Of a stretch of 9,982 nucleotides of DNA, positions 1 to 6,897 are shown piece by piece. Position 1 is the first letter of the stretch. Every line of letters starts with the position of its first letter. A model generated the notes under the pieces. The model saw nothing but the letters and a program-made list of their open reading frames with translations, was not told the origin of the DNA and made no database searches. Made by a program: the position numbers and the translations under genes. Origin of the DNA: Bacteroidota bacterium (lineage in GTDB: Bacteria > Bacteroidota > Bacteroidia > Cytophagales > Cyclobacteriaceae); NCBI GenBank assembly GCA_024643595.1, contig JAHEMS010000098.1:1-9982 (forward strand). Direction: 5' to 3'.

Positions 1-1
1 T

Positions 2-898
2 GAAGGGGAAAAAAAGTCGGACCTCATTTGGCAAGCATGGGAAAAATCTAGTAAGTTTTATTTAATCCTGATGGCTATCACCGTGATGATTAGTCATGTA
101 ATAAGAGCCGAGCGATGGCGAATGTTGCTTGTTCCTACCGGGAATCATATTTCGTTCACCAATGGTTTTCTTTCATTGATGGTTGGGTATCTTGTGAATC
201 TCGCCATTCCAAGGGGAGGTGAAGTATCACGATGCTATAATCTTTTTAAGTTGGATAAGACTTCAGTGGAAGTTTCTTTCGGAACAGTGGTGGTGGAGAG
301 AATAGTTGACGTCATCTGCTTGTTGACGTTAATTGCCATATCATTTTTTGTTGAATGGAAAAAATTGAAGGCCTTTATAGACACCCTTGAAATGCCAACC
401 GGTGACCGATCGGCAGTTTCACCCTGGACAATTGCTATTTTGTTGGGCATCATCGCATTGGTAGTTGGTTTATTTCTGTTAAGAAAGAATGAGAAGTTTA
501 AGAAAGTAATTGTCGGTTTTAAGGAGGGATTGCTTGCCGTTTTTAAATTAAGGAATAAAGGACTTTTTGTACTCTATTCGGTTGCCATCTGGGCGCTCTA
601 CTTTCTCATGAGTTATCTTGTGCTAAAGGCATTTACTGAAACACAACACCTTGGCTTCAGTGCGGTAATGACGTTGTTTGCCATCGGGGCGATTGCGATG
701 GCGATCCCATTGCCAGGTGGTGCGGGTTCTTATCACACTTTGGTGCCTATGGGGTTGGTGGCGCTATATAACCTGCCGCAAAGTGACGCCATCACTTTTG
801 TTTTCATTTTTCATGGCTGGCAAACATTGATTACCATAGTGGGTGGAATAGTATCTCTTATTATCAGTTATTTAATAATTAGATGGAAGAAAGTGTAA
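2..898 (+). CDS. Flippase-like / LPG-synthase-TM family (UPF0104) integral membrane protein, 5' partial
   Basis: The reading frame is open from the first complete codon at base 2, so the ATG at 71 is internal and the true N-terminus lies upstream of the window; 298 residues are visible. The residues before that ATG (ending F-Y-L-I-L) continue straight into a hydrophobic helix ending SHVIRAERWRML, which resembles the first conserved helix and loop of the family. Two further family hallmarks are visible: VNLAIPRGGEVSRC (near bases 190-235) and a C-terminal PLPGGAGSYHT segment (near 705-745), with several hydrophobic helices and a short basic tail (IIRWKKV). This family comprises inner-membrane proteins related to the transmembrane part of lysylphosphatidylglycerol synthase (MprF). 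Roles in flipping lipids or glycolipids are suggested for some members, but the substrate here is unknown. The 3' end overlaps the next gene by 16 nt, implying translational coupling with a heptose nucleotide gene. Confidence 0.85.
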   Translation, partial: EGEKKSDLIWQAWEKSSKFYLILMAITVMISHVIRAERWRMLLVPTGNHISFTNGFLSLMVGYLVNLAIPRGGEVSRCYNLFKLDKTSVEVSFGTVVVERIVDVICLLTLIAISFFVEWKKLKAFIDTLEMPTGDRSAVSPWTIAILLGIIALVVGLFLLRKNEKFKKVIVGFKEGLLAVFKLRNKGLFVLYSVAIWALYFLMSYLVLKAFTETQHLGFSAVMTLFAIGAIAMAIPLPGGAGSYHTLVPMGLVALYNLPQSDAITFVFIFHGWQTLITIVGGIVSLIISYLIIRWKKV

Positions 899-1365
899 GA
901 AAAATAGTGGCACTTCCTGACGCCAGAATCATTGTAAAAGAGTGGCAGCAGGAAGGAAACCTGGTTGTATTTACTAATGGGTGTTTTGATTTAATTCATT
1001 TAGGTCATGTAGACTACCTGGAAAAAGCGAGGATGCTTGGTGATAAATTGGTAATCGGATTAAATTCAGATGATTCAGTGAGTCGATTTAAGGGACCCGA
1101 ACGGCCACTTCAGGATCAGAATTCCAGGGCAAGGGTTTTAGCAGCGATGCAGTTTGTGGATCTGGTTGTTTTCTTTAATGAAGACACTCCTTTTATTCTG
1201 ATTTCAGAACTGGTTCCCAATATACTGGTGAAAGGAAGTGACTATTTGGCAGATAATATTGTTGGCGCAGATGTTGTAAAAAGGAACGGAGGAGTAGTGA
1301 AGACCATTGATTTTGTTCCTGGTTATTCAACTACCCGGATTGTAGAAAAGATAAAAAGGACATAA
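883..1365 (+). CDS. rfaE2: Stand-alone D-glycero-beta-D-manno-heptose 1-phosphate adenylyltransferase (RfaE2 / HldE C-terminal type)
   Basis: A 160-residue cytosolic nucleotidyltransferase. The family transfers AMP from ATP to heptose 1-phosphate, giving ADP-heptose for the lipopolysaccharide inner core. Visible signatures are the N-terminal nucleotide-binding stretch FTNGCFDLIHLGH (residues 30-42) with the HxGH motif H39-L-G-H42, then LGDKLVIGLNSDDSV (52-66), KGPERP (70-75), LVKGSDY (115-121), IVGAD (126-130) and the C-terminal GYSTTRIVEKI (147-157), which corresponds to the ribose/phosphate-binding S-T-T motif. The length fits the separate adenylyltransferase rather than the bifunctional HldE, so the kinase half (RfaE1/HldA) must be encoded elsewhere if the pathway is complete. 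The ATG at 883 lies inside the upstream membrane-protein gene, and translation is probably coupled. Other cytidylyltransferase-fold enzymes (glycerol-3-phosphate or ethanolamine-phosphate cytidylyltransferases) share HxGH, but the downstream motifs favour RfaE2. Confidence 0.88.
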   Translation: MEESVRKIVALPDARIIVKEWQQEGNLVVFTNGCFDLIHLGHVDYLEKARMLGDKLVIGLNSDDSVSRFKGPERPLQDQNSRARVLAAMQFVDLVVFFNEDTPFILISELVPNILVKGSDYLADNIVGADVVKRNGGVVKTIDFVPGYSTTRIVEKIKRT

Positions 1366-1375
1366 AAAAACAAAT

Positions 1376-2071
1376 ATGGGAGCAATGTTTATTACCTTAT
1401 TTTTCATGCTAATAGGTTGGTTGGTGAGTTCACGGATGAAAAATAAATTCAAGCAATATTCTGAAGTTCGTCTTACCAAAGATTTGACAGGTGCAGAAAT
1501 CGCGCGTTTGATGTTAGCTGATAATGGAATTCATAATGTGCAAGTGATATCAGTGGAAGGACAATTGACGGACCACTATAATCCGGCAAACCATACCGTT
1601 AATTTAAGTCATGATGTTTATCATGGTCGTAATGCAGCGGCTACTGCGGTAGCGGCACACGAATGTGGTCATGCCGTACAACACGCAAAGGCGTATAGTA
1701 TGTTGCAGCTTCGCTCGGCCGTGGTGCCAATTCAAAACATTAGTGCAAAAATAATTAACAGGATTTTTCTAGCTATGATGTTTGGATCATTTGCTATAAG
1801 AGGGTTATTCTCAATGCAAACTGCATTATTGGTTATAATTGCATGTTATGGAGTATTCGCACTTTTTGCATTGATAACATTGCCTGTGGAATTTGATGCC
1901 AGCAAACGTGCTTTGGCTTGGGTTGAAACACGAGGTATTGTTACACGACAAGAGCATGATATGGCACAAGATGCCCTTAAATGGGCAGCCATGACTTATG
2001 TTGTAGCAGCCATTGGAGCTATTACCATGTTGTTGTATTATATTATGATCTTTTTGGGCAGAAGAGACTGA
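1376..2071 (+). CDS. Membrane zinc metallopeptidase, YugP-like (Zn_peptidase_2 family)
   Basis: A 231-residue protein with an N-terminal hydrophobic segment (residues 4-18), a soluble catalytic part, and further hydrophobic helices at about 128-145, 149-170 and 205-227. The zinc motif is H95-E-C-G-H99 in the context AVAAHECGHAVQHA, preceded by the family-typical LTDHYNPANHTVNLS (64-78). The segment LPVEFDASKRAL (169-180) carries E172, a plausible third metal ligand. This matches the YugP group of membrane-embedded peptidases, whose substrates are mostly unknown. It starts 10 nt after the adenylyltransferase stop, so it is probably the last gene of the same operon; a strong terminator lies 30 nt beyond its stop. 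A second in-frame ATG at 1385 would shorten the protein by only three residues, and the sequence does not clearly decide between them. Confidence 0.85.
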   Translation: MGAMFITLFFMLIGWLVSSRMKNKFKQYSEVRLTKDLTGAEIARLMLADNGIHNVQVISVEGQLTDHYNPANHTVNLSHDVYHGRNAAATAVAAHECGHAVQHAKAYSMLQLRSAVVPIQNISAKIINRIFLAMMFGSFAIRGLFSMQTALLVIIACYGVFALFALITLPVEFDASKRALAWVETRGIVTRQEHDMAQDALKWAAMTYVVAAIGAITMLLYYIMIFLGRRD

Positions 2072-2101
2072 CCATTCAACAATAAAGAATTTCTATTTTG
2101 T

Positions 2102-2133
2102 AAGCCCGGAATTAACCCCGGGCTTCTTTTTTT
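2102..2133 (+). terminator. Rho-independent terminator after the membrane-protein/rfaE2/YugP operon
   Basis: An 8-bp GC-rich stem, AAGCCCGG (2102-2109) pairing with CCGGGCTT (2118-2125), encloses an 8-nt loop and is followed by C and then seven T residues (2127-2133). It lies 30 nt after the YugP-like stop codon and 26 nt before the acyl-CoA dehydrogenase start, so it cleanly separates the two plus-strand transcription units. Confidence 0.88.
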
Positions 2134-2134
2134 G

Positions 2135-2142
2135 TTACTTTG
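2135..2142 (+). promoter_or_regulatory. Possible -7 element for the acyl-CoA dehydrogenase gene
   Basis: TTACTTTG differs by one base from the Bacteroidota -7 consensus TAnnTTTG and sits just after the terminator, 17 nt before the ATG at 2160. Because a terminator precedes this gene, a promoter of its own is expected here. No matching TTG-type -33 element is visible at the usual distance, because that stretch overlaps the terminator hairpin, so the assignment is weak. Confidence 0.25.
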
Positions 2143-2159
2143 TATTAATCCATTGTGTT

Positions 2160-3296
2160 ATGAATTTTGAATTATCGGAAGAGCAACAGGCGGTTCAAGC
2201 TGCGGCAAGAGATTTCGCGCAGACTGAATTGCTACCAGGAGTAATCGAGAGAGACACAGAGCAGAAATTTCCTGCTGACCAAATCAAGAAGATGGGAGAA
2301 CTGGGATTCCTCGGGATGATGGTTGACCCCAAGTATAATGGTGGGGGAATGGACACCATCTCTTATGTGCTTGCCATGGAAGAAATTTCGAAAGTGGATG
2401 CATCAGCTTCCGTATGTATGTCAGTGAATAATTCATTGGTGTGCTGGGGCCTTGAAAAATTTGGTAATGACGAACAAAAGGAAACGTATTTAAAACCGCT
2501 AGCCACTCATGGCATCGGCGCATTTTGTTTGTCAGAGCCGGAAGCTGGTTCTGATGCCACCAGCCAGCGTACCACGGCTGAGGATAAGGGAGATTATTAT
2601 TTATTAAATGGAACAAAAAATTGGATCACCAACGGTAAAAGTGCCAGCACATATTTAGTTATCGCCCAAACGGATGCCTCAAAACGGCATAAAGGAATTA
2701 ATGCACTTATTGTAGAGCGTGGAATGGAAGGTTTTGTGGTGGGTAAGAAAGAAGATAAAATGGGTATCCGCGGATCCGATACCCATTCGCTGATGTTCAC
2801 GGATGTGAAGGTTCCCAAGAAGAATCGAATCGGAGAGGATGGATTTGGGTTTACATTCGCTATGTCAACATTGAACGGAGGACGAATTGGTATCGCGGCA
2901 CAGGCATTGGGCATTGCTTCCGGTGCTTATGAACTGGCATTAAAATATTCGAAGGAACGAAAAGCATTTGGAAAGCATTTATCGGAACATCAGGCCATTC
3001 AATTTAAGTTAGCTGATATGGCTACTAAAATTGATGCCGCGAGATTGATGATTTGGAAGGCCGCCTATTTGAAAGATCAGAAAAAAAATTTTGTGAAAGC
3101 TGCAGCGATGGCAAAATTATATGCTTCGCAGATTGCTCAGGAGGTTACCACTGAGGCTGTACAGATCCATGGAGGGTATGGCTATGTAAAGGAGTTTCAC
3201 GTTGAGCGACTCATGCGCGATGCCAAGATCACTCAAATCTATGAAGGCACAACCGAGATCCAAAAAATGGTAATCTCAAGAGAACTCTTGCGTTAA
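2160..3296 (+). CDS. Acyl-CoA dehydrogenase (short-chain / butyryl-CoA type)
   Basis: A 378-residue full-length flavoprotein of the acyl-CoA dehydrogenase family, which forms the 2,3-trans double bond in acyl-CoA and passes electrons to electron-transferring flavoprotein. Its order is as expected: a helical N-terminal domain (about 1-115), a beta-barrel domain with CLSEPEAGSDA (123-133) and MGIRGSDTHSLMFTDVKVP (201-219), and a C-terminal helical domain with KERKAFGKHL (265-274) and IHGGYGYVKEFHVERLMRDA (336-355). The catalytic base is most likely E362 in QIYEGTTEIQ, the position used by short- and medium-chain and butyryl-CoA enzymes rather than by the isovaleryl or long-chain type. Chain-length preference cannot be settled from sequence alone. 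It has no signal peptide and should be cytosolic, in fatty-acid or branched-chain amino-acid oxidation. It stands alone between a terminator and a convergent gene. Confidence 0.93.
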   Translation: MNFELSEEQQAVQAAARDFAQTELLPGVIERDTEQKFPADQIKKMGELGFLGMMVDPKYNGGGMDTISYVLAMEEISKVDASASVCMSVNNSLVCWGLEKFGNDEQKETYLKPLATHGIGAFCLSEPEAGSDATSQRTTAEDKGDYYLLNGTKNWITNGKSASTYLVIAQTDASKRHKGINALIVERGMEGFVVGKKEDKMGIRGSDTHSLMFTDVKVPKKNRIGEDGFGFTFAMSTLNGGRIGIAAQALGIASGAYELALKYSKERKAFGKHLSEHQAIQFKLADMATKIDAARLMIWKAAYLKDQKKNFVKAAAMAKLYASQIAQEVTTEAVQIHGGYGYVKEFHVERLMRDAKITQIYEGTTEIQKMVISRELLR

Positions 3297-3312
3297 ATGT
3301 TCGCTGGATATT

Positions 3313-6300
3313 TTACCGATCAGATTTGATAAATTTTCGGGTGGTAATTTCATTTCCCAAATTTACACGCAGGAAGTAAATTCCTTCGGACCAATTACTA
3401 ACGGGGTATTCTTTTTTGTTAATATCCTGAAGGAGCTCAATTTGATCCGTCATCATGATTTGTCCCTGGGCATTTAGCAACTGAATACCGGCATTCGTTT
3501 CACTATGGGCAAGTTCAACATGCAGCACTCCGTTGGTCACCGGATTCGGATACAGGCTGAGTATGGCATCGTTACGTTTTTCGATTCCTGTAATCGGGCC
3601 TTGAATACTTAAGTTGTCAATAGACCAACCCCATCCGTTGACCGCTACATCGGCTGTTAGTCTGAATCGAATTAACACATTATTACCGGCAACAAATTTT
3701 CCCGATGACGTTAGATTGATAAGTCGGGATCGAAACAAAGAGGGTGTTCCCACCGCCCCTATATTAAAAGCGGTCCTCCAACTTGAATAGACAAAAGCCG
3801 AATAGGGATTTAAAAATGTTTGCCACGTTGCGCCATTATCTTTAGATCCTTCCACCACGATCAGGTCTTTGTTGCTATTACCTGAATACTCAACCAATCC
3901 AATTTCATCAAACATCATGTATGGATTAGTTGCACTAATGGTGATAGGCTTTTTAAGAATATAGACCATGTTTGATTTGCTATCGGTAAGGCCAAATCCA
4001 TTAGGGTAAGGATGATCGCTGTGAATAGCACTATTCGCAAATCCAGAAGGTTGCGTTATTGAATAAAAGTTGCCCACAAAATCGGTATTAGCAGAGTTGA
4101 AATCAGTAATATATTGCGTTACCGGTGCATCGAAATTGATAGCCGGAACATGGAAGAAGCCGGTTATCGGAATTATGCTTGCATTCCCATTAATGTCTTC
4201 ACTTCGAATTCGATAATCGATCTGATCGCCAACAGTCAATCCGTTAATGGTTAAATTCAACGTGTACAGATCTACATTTTCACTGACGGTCAATTCTTCC
4301 ATCACCAATGGATCGTTATTGATTTTATAATCGATAAAAAGTTTACTCACCCCGGCATTGTCAGTAACGTTAGTCGTGATGGCCAATGTAGGTGACGAAG
4401 GGAGAATAAAGTCAATATGATTATGCAGCAACATGGGGGGCACGTCATCAATCTGTATTTTTATATTATCAATGGACCATCCCCACCCGTGCACCAGTTG
4501 ATCCGTCAATAATCTGAATCGGATCACGATCTCATCGTTGGCAACGAAATTTCCATTACCAATCATGTTAATCGTGCGAGGCTTATACAGTCCAGGATTT
4601 CCCTGGCCAGTGGAATTGGGGAATTCCTCATTGTCAAATCCGCTATTAAATTTGGTGAGCCAATCAGCATTGGCTCGGGAATCATATCCATCAGCGAAAG
4701 ATTTCCACGTGATGCCACCATCTTTCGATCCTTCTACTACAACATAGTCGAAGAAATCGTCGTCTCCAAATACAGAACCATCTGCTCCGGGCTCTATCAA
4801 AACGATCTCATCAAACTTTATAGTAGCGTCTGCTGATTTTAAGCGAATGGGAATACGTAATTGATAGATGAAATTGCTGAAGAAATTTGAACCAGTTCCA
4901 TTAGGATAAGGATGACTGGTATGAATTGCGCCATTTGAAAAACCGGTAGGTGTGTTTATGTTAAAAATATTATCACCAAAGAAATCATTCGATAAGGAGT
5001 TAAAATCATTTACGTACGAATCCTGGGTAGCGGAAAGCGTTACCACATTGATTGTATAATATCCAGCTACGGTGGGCTTGGCAGCTTCGTTTTGGGCAAC
5101 CGAGTTATCTTTGGCTCTTATGCGGTACTTTATATTATCACCATCCTGCAATGAAGGTAGAGGAATGGTAACAGTATAGGTGGAGTCAGTATCTGGTTTG
5201 ACGGTAAGCGGAACAGAAGCCTGGTCTACTCCATTTATTTGATAATCCACCGCTGTAGATAATATCCCAATGTTATCGGAAATAACTGCCTCGATTGTCA
5301 GTTCTGTATCGGTAGCCAGTATGAATGGTTTTGGCGAATGCGTAATGATGGGTGGGCTGGTGTCGGGTCCGGCATCAAATAAATAATAAAAGTTGAAAGG
5401 TTCCTCTCCATCCTCTGCATATACACCAGGCTTTACCAGAGTCCGGTTAAGATTATCCAAAACGGAAATATAATATCCATATGTTACGGCAGATCCGGTA
5501 GATGGTAGATTAGCAGAGAATTCATTCGGATTTCCTGTGGCAGTCATCGCTATGCTTGTAAAATTTGTGCCATCAATGGTATAATTAAGTTTTACCTCGT
5601 TTGGCTTGTAGTTATAATTATTGAGCTGATCCGGAACGAGGATAATCTTTACTTCATAGGGTGTTGAAACATTTTCTGTATTGGAGAGAGGTGTATGTTG
5701 TATTAATGTATTAACCCAACCCATATCACCAAGCATATTCATTGCAATAGGACCAGGATCCTGAATTGCCTCAAATGTTCCAATTTGTGGAGTCATTAGT
5801 GCATTGTTTGAGCCATTGTAGGTTGTTTCATCCAGATGAGCAATACTTGATCCGTTTCCAAAAGTAGCAGGAGCGTAAAGACGGGCCCTGTTGTCCGGCC
5901 CTCCTGGAGGTTTTTCCAACTGAGGTGAACGAAAATAAAGTGCACCACTGGTCAATTCTGTTTTTAATTCAGCAGAAGGAGGCACATAATTACGGACCAG
6001 ATTCTTGTTTAAGTTATTCTCAATAAAATGATCATAGACGGCATGATACGGACTAAACAAGATTGAAATATCACCGTTGTTGCCATCTACTACATAACTT
6101 TTGGTGATACCTAAACCATGACCTATTTCATGTAGGACAACGGTTACAAAATCAATCTTGCCTGCTTGCGGAACACCATCCGTCCCGAAGTACCAATTGG
6201 TATTGGCGCTATTGAATTGGGCAAAAATATCAGGGTCAGATACAACATTTAAATCTTCCCCCGCCATTTTTTCTGCCAGGGCCACCGGGTACCATGTAAA

Positions 6301-6741
6301 TAACTTTTGCGCTCCATTGAAATTGGTATAATAGGTTCCGGGATTGGCACCTCCTAATATATTATTTGAAGACCCATTCTCATCGGTTATCACTTTCCAC
6401 TCCGCAATGATGTGGATCGGTACCTGTGATTCAACAAGCGTAGACCAGATATCAACCGCTTTTTGAAATGCATTCTTTGCTTGATTATCAGGCGGAAATC
6501 CAATATAGGTAACTTCGAAAGTAGCAGGTGTGGCACTGGAGCGGGAATGAATGTTTTTCTTCCACTGCTCATAAGCAAGCGGAGCGGGCACTAAAGTATA
6601 CCGGTCGTTTGGCCGGCTATAACAGATGATGTCATAGTCAGGTGTCATTGCCCTCATTGAGGGAATCTTTTTTCTGAACTGTGCATTTGTGGAAAATGAC
6701 CATGCTACACCAAGGATCATCGTCACCAGTACCTTTCGCAT
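3313..6741 (-). CDS. Secreted multidomain metalloprotease-like protein with T9SS C-terminal sorting domain
   Basis: A 1142-residue protein predicted to leave the cell by the type IX secretion system. A Sec signal peptide covers residues 1-20 (basic MRK, hydrophobic core, likely cleavage TNA|QF). The putative protease domain (about 70-345) contains the zinc motif H204-E-I-G-H208-G-L-G followed by I-T-K214, then SIAHLDETTYNG (299-310), ALMTPQIG (314-321) and DPGPIAMNMLGDMGW (328-342). The last three resemble a bacterial secreted HELGHGLGF protease group I know only from general familiarity. Three Ig-like segments follow (about 350-445, 462-565, 768-865); the last two each precede a beta-rich, MAM/jelly-roll-like domain (about 570-765 and 873-1048). 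Residues 1061-1142 form a T9SS type A sorting domain (LSLYPNPVTNG, GIYFLRV, TRKFIKS). The substrate is unknown. The N-terminal ATG at 6741 gives the signal peptide directly. No partner gene is adjacent in the same direction. Confidence 0.88.
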   Translation of the reverse strand: MRKVLVTMILGVAWSFSTNAQFRKKIPSMRAMTPDYDIICYSRPNDRYTLVPAPLAYEQWKKNIHSRSSATPATFEVTYIGFPPDNQAKNAFQKAVDIWSTLVESQVPIHIIAEWKVITDENGSSNNILGGANPGTYYTNFNGAQKLFTWYPVALAEKMAGEDLNVVSDPDIFAQFNSANTNWYFGTDGVPQAGKIDFVTVVLHEIGHGLGITKSYVVDGNNGDISILFSPYHAVYDHFIENNLNKNLVRNYVPPSAELKTELTSGALYFRSPQLEKPPGGPDNRARLYAPATFGNGSSIAHLDETTYNGSNNALMTPQIGTFEAIQDPGPIAMNMLGDMGWVNTLIQHTPLSNTENVSTPYEVKIILVPDQLNNYNYKPNEVKLNYTIDGTNFTSIAMTATGNPNEFSANLPSTGSAVTYGYYISVLDNLNRTLVKPGVYAEDGEEPFNFYYLFDAGPDTSPPIITHSPKPFILATDTELTIEAVISDNIGILSTAVDYQINGVDQASVPLTVKPDTDSTYTVTIPLPSLQDGDNIKYRIRAKDNSVAQNEAAKPTVAGYYTINVVTLSATQDSYVNDFNSLSNDFFGDNIFNINTPTGFSNGAIHTSHPYPNGTGSNFFSNFIYQLRIPIRLKSADATIKFDEIVLIEPGADGSVFGDDDFFDYVVVEGSKDGGITWKSFADGYDSRANADWLTKFNSGFDNEEFPNSTGQGNPGLYKPRTINMIGNGNFVANDEIVIRFRLLTDQLVHGWGWSIDNIKIQIDDVPPMLLHNHIDFILPSSPTLAITTNVTDNAGVSKLFIDYKINNDPLVMEELTVSENVDLYTLNLTINGLTVGDQIDYRIRSEDINGNASIIPITGFFHVPAINFDAPVTQYITDFNSANTDFVGNFYSITQPSGFANSAIHSDHPYPNGFGLTDSKSNMVYILKKPITISATNPYMMFDEIGLVEYSGNSNKDLIVVEGSKDNGATWQTFLNPYSAFVYSSWRTAFNIGAVGTPSLFRSRLINLTSSGKFVAGNNVLIRFRLTADVAVNGWGWSIDNLSIQGPITGIEKRNDAILSLYPNPVTNGVLHVELAHSETNAGIQLLNAQGQIMMTDQIELLQDINKKEYPVSNWSEGIYFLRVNLGNEITTRKFIKSDR
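3592..4440 (-). repeat. Second copy of the Ig-like + jelly-roll-like module in the secreted protease
   Basis: Protein residues 768-1050 repeat the architecture of residues 462-767. Shared landmarks are an Ig-like start (TDNAGVSK..IDYKIN and GDQIDYRIRSED), then ITDFNS, HPYPNG (910-915), FDEI (944-947), VVEGSKDNGATWQTF (962-976), VLIRFRL and NGWGWSIDN (1035-1043). It is shorter than copy 1 because a loop after FDEI is reduced. The copies are clearly diverged, yet a DNA stretch remains nearly identical (CCATTAGG.TAAGGATGA from 3998 and from 4898, exactly 900 bp apart). Confidence 0.8.
4441..5358 (-). repeat. First copy of the Ig-like + jelly-roll-like module in the secreted protease
   Basis: Protein residues 462-767: an Ig-like segment (SDNIGILSTAVDYQING, DGDNIKYRIRAKD) and a beta-rich domain with VNDFNS, HPYPNG (610-615), FDEI (643-646), VVEGSKDGGITWKSF (668-682), IVIRFRL and HGWGWSIDN (751-759). 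It contains an acidic loop (GDDDFFD, about 659-665) that the second copy lacks. Such domains in secreted Bacteroidota proteins are usually thought to bind glycans or to act as spacers; no binding residue can be assigned here. Confidence 0.8.
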
Positions 6742-6841
6742 AAATCGAATGTTTAGATTCTAAATGTAACAAGAAAAGGAATTTTTTCCGATTACGTATT
6801 TGGTGAAGGTGGGAACTGAGGGTCCAGCCTCCAAAGTAAAA

Positions 6842-6880
6842 GATGTTGGAAGATAGGGATTAACCATTTCGCCCAACATC
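6842..6880 (-). terminator. Possible weak terminator downstream of the dipeptidase operon
   Basis: Read on the minus strand, GATGTTGG (6880-6873) and CCAACATC (6849-6842) form an 8-bp perfect inverted repeat starting 17 nt after the dipeptidase stop codon, followed by TTTTACTTTGG. The loop of 23 nt is longer than in a classical terminator and the T-run is short, so function is uncertain, but the location is right for ending the unit before the protease gene. Confidence 0.4.
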
Positions 6881-6897
6881 CGTCAGGAAATGAAGAT

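Noticed and set aside
2284..2914. Minus-strand ORFs of 110 and 105 codons inside the acyl-CoA dehydrogenase gene
   Set aside because: They lie entirely antisense to a gene with unmistakable family motifs, and their translations show no domain, signal or plausible composition.
4538..4747. Plus-strand 69-codon ORF antisense to the secreted protease
   Set aside because: It is a shadow of the well-supported minus-strand gene, with proline/serine-rich nonsense-like content and no ribosome site.
6098..6132. HEIGHGLG read as a standard metzincin zinc site
   Set aside because: The position of the third histidine is lysine (K214), so the full HExxHxxGxxH signature is not met; the protein is called only metalloprotease-like.
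6761..6768. TACATTTA on the minus strand, 19 nt before the secreted-protease ATG, as a -7 promoter element
   Set aside because: It differs by one base from TAnnTTTG but no -33 TTG element is found at the right distance, and such AT-rich near-matches are common in these gaps.
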